Source: Grifola frondosa (lineage: Eukaryota; Basidiomycota; Agaricomycetes; Polyporales; Grifolaceae). From it: DNA of 64,000 bases. The DNA is taken from positions 372,001 through 436,000 of the forward strand of contig LUGG01000018.1 in NCBI GenBank assembly GCA_001683735.1, given 5' to 3'. The stretch's first letter is position 1. Every line of letters starts with the position of its first letter. The notes under the pieces were generated by a model. The model was not told the origin of the DNA. It searched no databases and saw only the letters and a program-made list of their open reading frames with translations. A program made the translations under genes and the position numbers. This document shows positions 1 through 11,554 of the stretch, piece by piece.

Positions 1-534
1 GCGTGAGTCCTACACGTGCATGTAATCACGTAGATTGTAGAGTACATAGTGTGCAGTACAGTAACACAGCGTGGACTGCATTTTGATACAATAAAAATAT
101 TTTTCTGGTGCTACAATTTACACTGTGCAAATCATAGCACTCCGAAGCCTTCCAAGTCATCGTCGTCTCCATCTCAAACAATATTCTACTATATGCTCGG
201 ATCCAGAGTCCTCTTCACCCGAATCGTCCGCTGCGTCGGTATCACCTTCTGACCCACGGCCGCTCTCGGAATCTAAGTCCGCCTGTACATATCTCCTCCA
301 CCTCTTCCTCATCCTCGTCTACTTCTCCCGCGTCCTCTTGAATCCTCGGCATTTGCGGCAGTGGAATATTTGCTGCCAGATCGGTGATCCCCTTGCGCTC
401 CTAACCCTACTCGCTCTCCATTCTCCTCTCCCCTACGCCTCTAGCTGCCTTGCACCTCTTCTCTCCCTCCTCCATGTTACACCCATCGCTCTCCACAGAG
501 CCATCTTCCCCCGACCTGCTCACCCTCACCGGCG
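1..534. other. No recognisable gene; 5' flank of the TPS1 pseudogene
   Basis: The stretch is CT-rich. Open frames run through it, but none resembles a known protein, and a long frame entering the TPS1 remnant only becomes TPS1-like after about position 613. It may hold the old promoter and 5' end of that gene. Confidence 0.5.
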
Positions 535-2534
535 ATGCCCCCACCACTCATGGTCATCTCAAACTGTCTCCCCAAGGATGCTCATGGCGAGTACCACTTC
601 AAGATGTCCTCTGGCCAGCGGTCTCGTTTCCGCCCTCTCTGGCTGCAAAAAGTCCATGTCCTTCACCTGGATAGGCTGACCCGGCTTTTCCATCCCCCTC
701 AAGGACCGCCCCATCATCAACCGCCGCCTCATGGACAAGTACTCCTGCCGCGCCGTATACCTCGACGACAACGTTGCAGACCAACATTACAATGGCTTCA
801 GCAACTCCATCCTCTGGCCCCTCTTCCACTACCACCCCGGTGAAATGAATTTCAACGAGGAGAACTGGCTCGCTTATTGCTAGGCTAATGCTCCTTCCCA
901 TGCTCCTCCGCACTCTCATGGACGGCCCCCAAAACGTCAGCGAGGCAACCGGCGTTGAGCTCGACTGCTTCCTTGACGGCATCGAGATGGACGACATCCC
1001 CCACGCCGGTATCGTGATATCAAGATCGGCCTCTTCTTGCACACCCCGTTCCCATCCAGTGAGATCTACAGGTGAGTTCCCTTCGCAGTCGCCTTCGCTC
1101 TGCTCCATGTTCCCCCCCCCCTCGACCCGAGCATGATCGCAGCGAAGTTTCTCATACGCAGAGGCTTTCCTATCGCATCATATGTCGCCTGTCATGCCTG
1201 TCACTTCTCGGTCCGAGCGCCATTCAGCATGGTATGCTCCACCACGCTCGTGTTTCGGCTTGGCTGCTGTACCCACGCATATACGCATTAATTCGTGTCC
1301 ACAACTTCCTGACGTGCCCTCAGAATCCTCCCAGTGTGGCGCGAGATCATGCTCGGGTTCTTGTTTTCAGACCTCATCGGCTTCTATACTTACAACTACG
1401 CCCGGCATTCTCTCGTCGTGGACGCGCATCCTTGCACTACCTATGATGCCAAACGGTGTCGAGTTCGAGGGGCGTCTCGCGCACGTAGGCACGTTTCCCA
1501 TCGGTATCGACCTGAGCTCCTTCATTGGGGTGTGCCGTTCCCCGGCTTCGTGCACTGCGCACGCTGACGTCGCGAGCAGAACTTGAAGAAGGAGAGCGTG
1601 CAGAAATGGATCAAACAGGTTGAGCAGCGCTTCGTGCACGTGAAGGTCATCGTGGGCATCGACCGCCTTGACCACATCAAGGGCATGCCGCAGAAGCTGC
1701 ATGCACTCGAGCTCTTCCTCACACAACATCCTGAGTGGATCGGCAAAGTGCGTCGCTCCTGCTCACTCCTTCCCTATATGTACATTCTGCTAACGGCGCG
1801 TAGGTCGTGCTTGCGCAGCTTGCAGTGCCATCGCGGCAGGACGTGGAGGAGTACCAGAACCTGCGCGTGACGGTGAACGAGCTCGTGGGGCGCATTAACG
1901 GGCGCTTCGGGATGGTGGATTTCATGCCGATACACTTTATGCACAAGAGTCTGCCCTTCGACGAGCTGTGTGCACTGTACGCCGTGAGTGACGTGTGTCT
2001 CGTGAGCAGCATGCGCGACGGCATGAACCTCGTGCATTCTCCCTCTGCCCCTCTCGCGATTCTTCTATTGTGCTGATGTGCGGGCGCAGGTATCGTACGA
2101 GTACATCACGTGCCAGCAGGAGCGGCAGGGCGTGATGATATTATCCTAGTTCGCAGGCGCGGTGCAGAGCCTGAATGGGAGCATCGTCGTGAACCCATGG
2201 GGCTCGCAGCAGCGCGGACGCGGAGACGTGCGCGGAGAACCACCGCAAGCGGTGCGCCCCCTTCTCTTTCTCCTCTTCCTCTTGCGTGTGTGCTGCTGAG
2301 CGGCGAGTGCAGTATGTGAACAAGTACTTGGCGGCGTTCTCGGGGACGTCGTTCGTGCGCAAGATGACGCGGCTGGACGTGCTGGAGCCGGGGGCGGGGG
2401 CGGTGGAGGCGCAGAAGGCGGAGCAGGCGGATCTGGTGCAGAAGAAGGAGGACATGCGCGGGAGCACGATCCTCGACGGGAGCGTGCCGCCCACGCCGCC
2501 CGTCAATGCGCTTGCCCCACACAACTCGGCGTGA
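535..2534 (+). pseudogene. TPS1: Trehalose-6-phosphate synthase pseudogene
   Basis: The intact enzyme (GT20 family) makes trehalose-6-phosphate from UDP-glucose and glucose-6-phosphate in the cytosol. TPS1 blocks appear in the right order: MVISNCLP (N-terminal VVSNRLP region), LVSALSGCKKSMSFTWIG, IINRRLMDKYSCRAVYL, NGFSNSILWPLFHYHPGE, KIGLFLHTPFPSSEIYR followed by a GTGAGT donor, PNGVEFEGRLAHVGTFPIGI, DRLDHIKGMPQKLHALELFL and SVRDGMNLV-like text. The gene cannot be translated. There is a frameshift near 613-620, TGA for a Trp at 677-679, TAG at 881-883, and loss of roughly 20 codons just after it, including the VHDYHL active-site segment. A further frameshift lies near 1410, TAG replaces the Glu of LSEFAGA at 2147-2149, and a frameshift and deletion lie near 2200. 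The C-terminal tail survives to 2534. Intron remnants show it is not a retrocopy. An intact copy probably exists elsewhere, since TPS1 is normally conserved. Confidence 0.93.
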
Positions 2535-2941
2535 ACGCATGGACGCTGGACGCTGTACTGTACGCGGAAGGGCGCGGAAGACGGAAAGGAACTGGGATTG
2601 GTAGTGTACATATGTGTCTTGTTTTGTTATTGCTTGGCGACATCATGTCGATCTTAGAAGACCGGACTCATGTCTGATAATGCCGGGGAAATGGGTGCCA
2701 GACACACACCGAGGCTGGCGATAATATAGCAGGGCTTGCCCGATATATGTGGGTGCCTGGCCCTATTTTATCAGAGCAACAGCGCCGGTTTGGAATGGCT
2801 GGCCTCCGATTGCATGCTTCCGGCCACATGGTGCAGTGGCTGGCACTGTCTGGCGGTTCTTGCCAAACACCAAGTGTGGTGTGCAAGAAAATTTATTTAG
2901 TGCACCCAATTCTGGGGTGTGCACGGGTATGTACGGTGTGC
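2535..2941. other. Spacer between converging TPS1 and transposase remnants
   Basis: No coding similarity is seen. Both flanking genes end towards this 407-bp segment. A possible transposon terminus was looked for and not found by eye. Confidence 0.5.
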
Positions 2942-5900
2942 TCAGGGCGCAAATGTTTTGCTGATGACAGCGTCGTTGATGATCCTGGGGGGTGCTGCCG
3001 TCGAGTTCATGCTCCCCGAGCGATGCCCGACTCCTCCTCCGTTGTAGCGCATGAACATGTCGTGATCCACGAACCTAGATAGTCATATTTAGTTTATTTA
3101 TATGTTAAAAATAAGCAAAAAAATGCACATTCTGACATAATAATATCTCCAATCGTCGTCGTCATCTTCATCCACTCGCGCGATGCTTGGCCCAGGCAAT
3201 GCATCGTCTGCGCGCCCGTATTCGAATGCTGGAATGAGATGCGTGCCACGGAGTACTTGCGCTGGGTCGAGGAAAACGAACGCCTCCTCGTCGTGGCAAT
3301 CCGTGAACCTGAGACGATGGAGTCTTCTGGTGTCGAACCCGCCAGGCGCAGAAGCGTCAAGCTCGAAATTCGCGCCCACAAGACCTCAAAGTGTTCCGGT
3401 TCAGGATGCCTGTTGACATTGGGACCCACGCGATACGCGTTGACGTGGAAGATGCTGAGGACGCATGCGTAGAGAAATGGATGGCCTTCGTCGTCTGGCT
3501 GCGCGAGCAACATAATGTCGGGGTGGGAGGATGGGTTGATGGAGTCTTGCGAACACCGCATGTCGTAGGATGTGTAGTTGACTCGAAGCACTTTATGGAA
3601 ATATAGGCGTTGGCGGTCGATGTGGATGCTGTCCCGGTCGTCCTCTGTAATAATCGGCTGGGGCTGGTCGGAAGTTGTTTTGTCCATGTGCAAGACCAGA
3701 TGGTCTTGCAGTTTCCGTACAAAGTCCTAGGCCATGGTTAGGTCTAATTGAGCGCGTGCTAGAGTGGGAGCGCTCACCTTGCAAGCTGGGTCCTCCCGTG
3801 TTTGGATGCAAACGAAACCAAATCAACGTAGTTTCGTTGATCGTCGGAGATGTGGTGATGGGACTTCGGTGAGGACAACGGGAGATGCTCAGAATCCGTA
3901 AAACGAAGGCGCAATTCAGCGCGCTGGGCTCGGCGCACCTTCTTGTGCCTCCGTTTGTGCGATCTTCGTCCGGGAACGCGATCTGTCGACCTAGAACTTG
4001 CTGGATCCTCCACTTCTTGATCCTCTCGAGCTGTAGTGTAGAGTTCGGCCTCCCGTTCACGTTCCTCCAAACTCTGCAAGAAATATTCGCGCCTTTGGTG
4101 TCGGGCTATCTGCCACTCGAATTGTGCGTTCTTGTTCGTCCGAGCGTAGAATTTCTTGACTCGACGGTGTTCGAGCTCTCCCTTTGTATGTACAAATGAG
4201 TATTAGACAATAAAAATTCGTAGATACGACTCACAATCTGCGTGGTGTAGTTGTCGTGGTTCCGAAAATGCGAATGGTTTTCACATAGTCCCCGAGCCTG
4301 TGCCACTTGTACGTGTGCAAGTTGAACGTGCGGGTGTGTGTGGAGTGTGCGGAGCCTTCCCCTTTCCTTTGGAGGCCTTTCCCTTCGCTGCAAGTGCTGC
4401 CTTTCGCCGCTGACGCGCTGCCGTCTCCTTCGGAAGTTCTTGAGTGTTGTAGGCTGCACAGACGAACTCTTGAATAGGCGCACTGCAGCACCCATAGACT
4501 TTGTAGCGTGCTCAATATGGGCAGAGTGGAATAGTATGTAGGCGCAACTTCGCGTGCGCGTGCCACACTGACAGATCGAAGAACATGTCCAGCACGACCC
4601 GGTTTTTCTTGCCAGGCAACAGGCCTTCGATGACAGGTATAATACACTGATGTGTTGTAGGTTAATATGCATTTGTACCATGCAACGTGTGGGGGACTCA
4701 CCTGTAACATATCTTCGTAGTCTCGTGCCGCCAGTTTCTTCAAACTGGAGACGTTCGACCCGAATCGACGGATAGTGTCGCGCCCAAATGTAGACACCTT
4801 AGAAAATCTATGAGAATGTTTTAATAGGATATCTTGTGGCGGAAATTACAATTTGGTACGTACCAAGCATCAAACTCTTGAATTTTGTTATTCCCCCTGC
4901 TATCAAGATACGAAGCATGTGAATGACGGTGTTCTTAAGCGTGCGAGCTCGAATTCATGTAGAGGGTCGGGTACCAGCATTCTGTAATGGTTGAAGCCGA
5001 ACTCGCGCAGCCGGACGGAAAATGCCTCTAAATCCTGTTCAGTAAAGTATCAGCATTGCAGTGGGATACAACACGCACCTGAGTCGGAGTTAAGGAGGTC
5101 GGGTTCAGTAAATTCTTGACCTGTGCACCCTCGACTCCAAATCCTTTCTCGAAGATCCATTTTTGAGCGAGCTTGATTTTGTAGAGGACACCTTCATCGT
5201 CTTCGCGCGTTTTTGCTCGGCGCTTCGTATCTACGGAGGTCCCCATTCCAGGTACGTAGGTTTTCTTGATGTAGCAGTCTGGACATGGACACACTGCCAG
5301 AAATCGCAAACAAGCAATGAGACACCTGCGTGAATCATTTTAATTAGATAAACGCACATATATTAATTGTAAGACGTACTTTTCGGGGTAGTCAGCACAG
5401 TATGTGAATATACGCGGGAATATTCGACGAGTGATGCCATCGCCACACTTGATGAGAAGTCCGTGGATGTAGGCATGTATAAAGTCAGCGTCGAGCAGGC
5501 GGAGCCAAACCTGATGCATGAGCTCCCGTCGCACGAATCGTATCACGGCCACAGACGCGGGGGATTTGAATATGGACTGATAGAAGTGTTGGAAGGCGTC
5601 AGGTAACTATGATAGCGTTAAGCACGATTGAGATATTATTTAATGTATGAAATAGTTGACGTACCTTAGGAATATATGCCAGATGGTGTGCAGCGAACGC
5701 ACGTGGCTTGGCACGAATATATTTGGAGAGGTTTCCAAAAAAAGCGTAGATCGGCCACAGCGAAGCTGAGCCAAAGCTGGCGAGGTGGGTAGGTCTGACC
5801 AGACCAATATTGGAGCTATAGCATATTCGATGTCGGGTCATCGTCGGGATTGCGTGGCTGCGCACGAAGTTCCGCATCGGCATCCAGCATCGCGTCAGAG

Positions 5901-7124
5901 TTGAATATGTCGGTGTATACGCGCTCGCGCTTCGGATCGCTGCCGTCTGAGGATTCCCGTTCCCAGAATAATTTGGAGGGAATGAAGTGGAAGTCGCGTG
6001 CAGTGAGACTCTGGAAGGCGGCTTTGACAACCTCGGTAAGGGAGCCGTATAGACTCCTTCGACCTCGTACTCGGGGCGAGGTCCTCAGAGCTCCACTTGG
6101 CCTTTTCGAAGGGGAGCCTGATTTTGATAGACTCCTTGCGCCAACCATCAGAGGCAGAGAACGCGCTTTCGGAGTCCGAGAATTGGTCCAACCTCTTGAG
6201 CTCAGTAACAGCGTTGAAGCTCTTGAGGTCTTCTGGGTTGTAGTCCTCAGCGTTGAGAACATCCTGCACGAGACGCTGGAGCTCGGCGGCCGATTTGTAG
6301 GGGGACCCAGAATAAAACCAGCGCATGAGTCGGAAGACTGTAGCGTTCAGGAATGGCGCGAAGAAGTTCGCGCGGGATTTGTCCACAGCAGCGCCGAAAC
6401 CAGAGAGAGAATTCCGGGCATCGCAGGGAGCCTTCGCAAGAGTGGGAGAGTCCGTGAGTGCGTCCAACGTGATGGCGTCTTCCGGATCTGACTGTGGGCG
6501 CACCACGTATTGGCGGAACAGGCCGAATGCATTGCATTCTTCGTCAATGGGCACTGGGGCTTCTGGGATAGGATCAGGATCTTCTGGGGGGGAGATACTG
6601 AACGAGGTGGTGGCGGTGGCGGTGGTGGAAGGGAGGTTTGGCTTAGGTTGGCCCACATGGCTGGCAAGTCCACGTAGCGAGGTAGGCAAGTAATCTTTGA
6701 GTACCGCAGGAGCCCAGCGCGCTCTCCCGGAACGACTGAAAGAGAGAGGCGTGTCTTCTGGAATAAATGAATACTCCGCATTCATGCGTTCATCTGCCTA
6801 CGGATTTCATTAACAATGTAATCATTATAGCTTAATATATGCGATCGGACTTACCTCCTCACGCTCGCGCTCTTCCTGTTCCCTTCGCTCACGCTCCTCC
6901 CGTTCCCTTTCTGCTGCTGCTGCACGGACCTGCTCAAACCTGTGCAGTCGTGCGGCTTTGTCGTGCTGTCGTTGGACCGCGATTGCACGAACAGCATCGT
7001 CCCGAGCCTTCTGGATGCCACCGCCTACGATTTGCTGCCTCCCCGAGCAATATTTGCGCCGATGAAGTTTCAACGCCGCCTCAGTCTTGCAAGATTGTCG
7101 ACAGAATTCGCATTTAAGGTCCAT
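2942..7124 (-). mobile_element. Plavaka-type DNA transposase, decayed copy
   Basis: Plavaka proteins are transposases of large fungal DNA transposons. The start at 7124 opens MDLKCEFCRQSCKTEAALKL, a C2HC zinc finger (C5, C8, H21, C26) typical of this family. Family blocks follow in order: a long variable exon (6785-6110), the acidic NSDAML/DDDP region, then THLASFGSASLWPIYAFFGN and AKPRAFAAHHLAYIP near 5700-5790. Next come FGFNHYRMLVPDPLHEFEL near 4980, TFGRDTIRRFGSNVSSLKKL near 4760, TYKWHRLGDYVKTIRIFGTT near 4270, FLDPAQVLRGTHLIPAFEYG near 3230, and a last exon with MFVDHDMFMRYNGGGVGH ending at TGA 2942-2944. Frameshifts are visible near 6085, 5800, 4930 and 3330, so the copy is inactive. 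No terminal inverted repeats could be defined by eye. Confidence 0.88.
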
Positions 7125-7423
7125 AAGGCAAGCAACCACAGCCAGAACTATCAGCAAGAGCCAGATGAGACGCATATAGCCAGCAAGCGCGTAGTGAGCG
7201 TTCAGTAGCCAGCAAGCGCGCAGTGCCCAAGTTAGGCACACTCAAATTGTGGGCGTACCAATCAAATTCGGACGTACTCAATTAAGTCCGAATTAGATCA
7301 ACTTCTAATTAGATTAACTTCTTCGCGCCAAACTCCGCTCCGAGACTGTCACCTTGTTCCTATAAATGCTGCAATGTCCTCCCTTAACTCCTTCCATCAC
7401 TCTGCCACTCCGCTCAACACTTA
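7125..7423. promoter_or_regulatory. Shared head-to-head spacer between Plavaka and DUF6698 genes
   Basis: These 299 bp separate two divergent starts and must carry both promoters if both were active. It holds two copies of AGCCAGCAAGCGCG (7187-7222 area) and an imperfect duplication of AATTAGATYAACTTC near 7293-7322. No TATA box is convincing. Confidence 0.45.
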
Positions 7424-9430
7424 ATGCCTCCCGTTCGCCTCTTCCATTACCGAGAAGCCAGCGAAGTCTGGTAAGTCTGCTAAAGCTGCAGCTTATCAGG
7501 CCCGCTTGCGGCAAGCGCTGGTCGAGGTGGCAGGTACGCTTGTGGTTTAGCCTGAACTTGATCGAATACACTCACTAACTGATCTAGACCACGGGCGAAG
7601 CAATCTCGTCCCCGCACTCCATCAAATTCCCCTTCTCGCGACCCCAAGCGGGCCCGACGAGACTTCTATTCGATCTCTCCACAACGCGGGCAACGCGGCC
7701 GCGATGTGGGAGGTTCCTCGAGCCGTACTCCCCCCGACAATCCCGAGCAACGCGGTCGATCGATCCTCCGGAAAGGCGGACGTCCGGAAGCACGTCGGAG
7801 TGCCTCCGAATCTTCAAGCCGTTCTCGCTCGGAGTCCTCCCGCTCATCCTCCCGCTCATCCTCCCGCTCCTCGCCTGCCCTATTCAAAGAGACATACGAC
7901 TCCATAATGGAGAAGATCGCGAACGACTGCTCCGAGCACTGGGTGATCAAGTATATACGGTGCGCATATACTCAGCAATTCGATACTAACCTGGTGTCAT
8001 AGGGATACCAATGGTACTGCCAAGAAGCTGCAGAATGTCGGAAGATTCCTGCCCCGGATCGTAGGTCCCTATGTGAACGTCTTTCGTACGTTCTATGTTG
8101 GGGTGGCTGTCGACGGCGCACCCAATCCATCCAAACTCGCCCGGGAAATCAAAGAATTCAAAGATTAGTAAGTGAATTCAGTTCTGATGCGCATATATGC
8201 ACTTACATTTGTTCAGTGGGAGCGGCGCACGCCGTGATTACATCGTGGCGTACAACGCGCTCATCACGCACTTCCCCTGCCTCAAACGCATGGTCCCCGG
8301 CTTGCAAAGGAGCGTAGACGAAGTAGAGTTCTTCACAGACTTCGTAAGTATTGTTCTCTATAATATTCGATCCCTCACTGACATTGCTTAATGGAGCTCG
8401 ATACGCATGCACGCGCGGCGCGTAGCGATGATCTTGCAGCGCTGCGCTACGAAATCATCGACATGCTTGAAGATGTTGACCTGCCCAACGGCATCAAGAT
8501 CAAGAAATTCCCGCGTGCGGACCGCAATAAAGCAAACCGCGGTTTTATGGACCCATGCACGGGCCGTCTGTTGATCTCACGTGGCCTGCGTGAAAACTTC
8601 GACAAGGATCCGCGTTGTGAGTATCTATCATCTAATTTCGATCTTGCTGACTTCGAGGCCATTGCAGTTTCAACCGCCTGGTCTTGCGCGGCAAGATCTT
8701 CGTCCTCTCTGGGGATTACCCGAGCTACCTCTACTCCGAGGAGAATCATATTGAGGGGAAGACGCTTAGCGGCATCTTAGAAGGCCCTCTCTTAGTACAG
8801 GTACGTAATTCAATTATTCTAACATCGGATACTCACAGTGCTACCGTCGCATCTTCACCGGCAAGAGCACTGCACTGGCGGACCCTGGAATCCCGCGCGG
8901 TGCATCACGCAAGTGTGTCGCCGCCAAGAACGACATGACTAGGGTCACACCGGCAAGTATTGCATACGTTGCCTGCCTAGTAAGTAATTGTGCTACACTC
9001 GCTACTAATGCTCACGAATTCTCTCTCTGTAGGTGCGGTTCTGTCTCAGCGCACAGACCGAGTGGTGCGTCACGGACGGCGATTTCTCGTACGAAACGTA
9101 CTACGGGTACCTCGTCGAACTCTTCGACGATGCAGATTTTGCGGTGCCCGTACTCAAGTGGTGGAATCGGTGCGTATTCTCTCATTTTATTTGCATATAC
9201 TAACTACATATATTTACAGGATGGTGTTCGGTGTTACCACTGAACACGAGATTCAGTCTGACGGCGAGGACACCTACCTCGTCACCAGACACACGGAGAC
9301 CGCCGCCTCCAAAGTGCGCGCTGAGCGCAAGGCACGTCTCGCTGCCAAAGCAGCTGCCGAAGCAGCCATCGACAATGCTCCCCTCTCTCCCCAGCCCCCC
9401 ATTCTCAGCCTTCGAGGACGACGAGCTTGA
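7424..9430 (+). CDS. DUF6698-family protein
   Basis: This is a fungal family of unknown function, expanded in Agaricomycetes. An Arg/Ser-rich region (7706-7880) precedes the conserved part: FLPRIVGPYVNVFRTFYVGV, FPCLKRMVPGLQRSVDE, RSDDLAALRYEIIDML, RGFMDPCTGRLLISRGL, GKIFVLSGDYPSYLYSEEN, then a CYRRIFTGKSTA block. This order matches DUF6698. Introns consistent with the frame lie at 7960-8002, 8168-8216, 8344-8396, 8617-8657 (acceptor uncertain), 8801-8837, 8980-9032 and 9170-9219. The end is the TGA at 9428-9430. The 5' end is unclear: the ATG at 7424 is not in frame with the best downstream exon (7428-7533) unless an unseen splice is used, so either the start or the frame there is damaged. 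Everything from 7600 on looks coding. It sits 300 bp from the Plavaka start. Confidence 0.72.
7832..7872 (+). repeat. 12-bp tandem repeat coding for Ser/Arg tract
   Basis: Two and a half copies of TCCTCCCGCTCA lie in frame inside the DUF6698 gene and encode repeated Ser-Ser-Arg-Ser. The unit is a multiple of three, so copy-number change keeps the frame. Confidence 0.8.
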
Positions 9431-10256
9431 GTACAGGTCTGACCAGGATACAGGCCCGACCGGTGGGTACCGCAGAACTCTGTAGAGATTGGGCAGGGCG
9501 AGGAGGAGATTGACGAACTTGACGAGTGACGGGTAAGTCGGACTGTATACTTAATGACTGGGCTGACGTTTCGATCCTCATGGCACAGTTTCACGCATGG
9601 GCTTCAGCCGCGCGCATTGCGCCGCCTACGGTTGTGTTTGTCAGTTTTTGTTCTCTATTGTGCTTCTTGCTGCTTTGTGGTACTTGCTCGGACATCGTTG
9701 TTATCGCATAAATGTTCTCTTGTTGCTGCGCTATCAGGCGGATTTGTAACTTAGAGTGGATTCAAATGGATTAAATCAAATGTTTTAAATTCAAATTCAA
9801 ATTCAAATTGGTGGGTATCAAATGGATTGTAGATATGGTGTGTCAGGTAAGATAAAACAAGATACGATATGTCAGATAAGATCGACAAGAGATTACCGGT
9901 GCACCATCTTGTCAGCCTTGTCAGAGATTGTACGAACTTGTCATCTCTGGCCGGGAGTACACCTAACCCTGGCACGCTCCGGTAGGATCGGCATTCTGGC
10001 CAATGGTCAAGGGTCCCGTATATTTCCCGGCAGGTAAAATAAATCTGGTATTCTCTTATTTAGCATTATATTATATTACATTCTCTGGTACGCAAGGGGG
10101 GATTTTGCTGATGTAGCTGCAAAAGCGCCGTTGCACAGCCCGCCGCTAGCATATGTCCACAAGCGCTTTGAGTGAAGGCACCACATCGTATCTCATAATT
10201 TTTCGCGACGGCAAAACTTAGCTTCTCGGAATAGCTTCGTAATAGTTCTGACTCGA
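9431..10256. other. AT-rich intergenic stretch
   Basis: No gene is recognised. It contains a short simple repeat of AAATTC at about 9786-9809 and TATA-rich text near 10060-10080. Confidence 0.5.
9786..9809. repeat. AAATTC hexamer microsatellite
   Basis: About four tandem copies of AAATTC in an AT-rich spacer. Confidence 0.85.
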
Positions 10257-10826
10257 ATGCAGCGCAAATGCAGCGAGCAGCAAACAAACGGAGGGATGAG
10301 CGACGTGACGAACCATCGTGACGAACACATCGGTCACGTTGATCGCCGATTTGAGCGGCGCCTAGCGGGAAACCAGGCGTCAAAAATAACTTCAACTCGA
10401 ATGGCTACAAACTCAGCTGAGCGCATGTTTGACGACGAATTGGAGCATGAATTCCAAGAAATTGATCGACCTCTTTTGCAATATGAAATTCTAAAACTTC
10501 TTGTGAGAGTGGCCTGCATACGAGGGTTACCGTTAGATATGCGGTATGCGGAGACGGTGCACTGCGAGGACCTCCTTGCTTCGCAACCAGACCTCGAACA
10601 AAGTCTGCTCCATGCTCTTGAATCTCATAAGTGGGAAGATATATGCAGGCACTGTGAGCTATGTCTTTTGGCTCCAGCACTCCACCTAATCATCAAGGCG
10701 GACACAGCTTCTTTGCAAGACAAGCAACGTGAGTGGTTCATGTTCTATTCATATTTCTCGCGCTCAGTTCCATTGCTCTTGCATGGTGTTAGGTATATCT
10801 CTTCTTTCACGAATGATCTGTCGTAA
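10257..10826 (+). CDS. Hypothetical protein, 189 aa
   Basis: One uninterrupted frame of 189 codons, the longest in this interval. The protein is hydrophilic, with clusters of Glu, Asp and Arg in the first 90 residues. A segment with several Cys and His follows (CRHCELCLLAP near residues 134-144), then a more hydrophobic end. I do not recognise a family. No intron, signal peptide or promoter is evident. It could be a chance frame or the relic of an older gene. Confidence 0.25.
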   Translation: MQRKCSEQQTNGGMSDVTNHRDEHIGHVDRRFERRLAGNQASKITSTRMATNSAERMFDDELEHEFQEIDRPLLQYEILKLLVRVACIRGLPLDMRYAETVHCEDLLASQPDLEQSLLHALESHKWEDICRHCELCLLAPALHLIIKADTASLQDKQREWFMFYSYFSRSVPLLLHGVRYISSFTNDLS

Positions 10827-11554
10827 TTAAAGTTCTCATCATTGCCAATAAATGAAAGCTGCGATCGCCGCATGGAACATCCCAAACCGTGGCGAATATG
10901 ACGGTGTGCTCAAGTCACTCATCGATGGAATGAACTGAACACGCACGGCAGATTCAATTTTTGCCAGCTTCGTCCCAATCATCCAAAGCTCTGGCACGGG
11001 AAAACCACGGGCCGTCGACCAAATGGCCAATGTAGTTTTCGCCCTTCCTTTCAATTTGCGCAGTATGTGGGATACCACTTATTTTATATGCAGGAAGTGA
11101 AAATATCGATTGACGATGGCTTTTAGGCTATCCACTAGCTGATGTCCCAATTCGCAAGTTCTTGACGACCTTTATCTCCCAGCCGCCTCGTTCCAGGTAA
11201 GCAGCAATCACAGGATGTTCTGGAAGAAAGAGTTGTGATACACAAGTGTGGAGACAGCGAAGGCAAGCAATATGACCAGGAGGACGGTTAGAACTATGAT
11301 GGAGAAAAATGAAGATAGGGAAATTATGCGAGCGCCGAAGACCTTATTTTGTCAGTTTCACTTGTATGTCGAATTGTATTTCAAGATGTGCAAAGTTTCT
11401 TGTCAACGTCAGCTCGCTTGACACGTGGTACATCTTTCTGCGGAACACAGTTGACATTGATATTGACAGTAACATTATAGACAAAACAAAGTCACATGCA
11501 GGCGGATCCAACCTCCAAGCTCAAGAAATGCAACATGACTTCATCCTACCAGTG

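Noticed and set aside
125..679. 184-codon frame at the left end
   Set aside because: Only its last 20 residues are TPS1-like; the rest is a chance frame entered by a frameshift.
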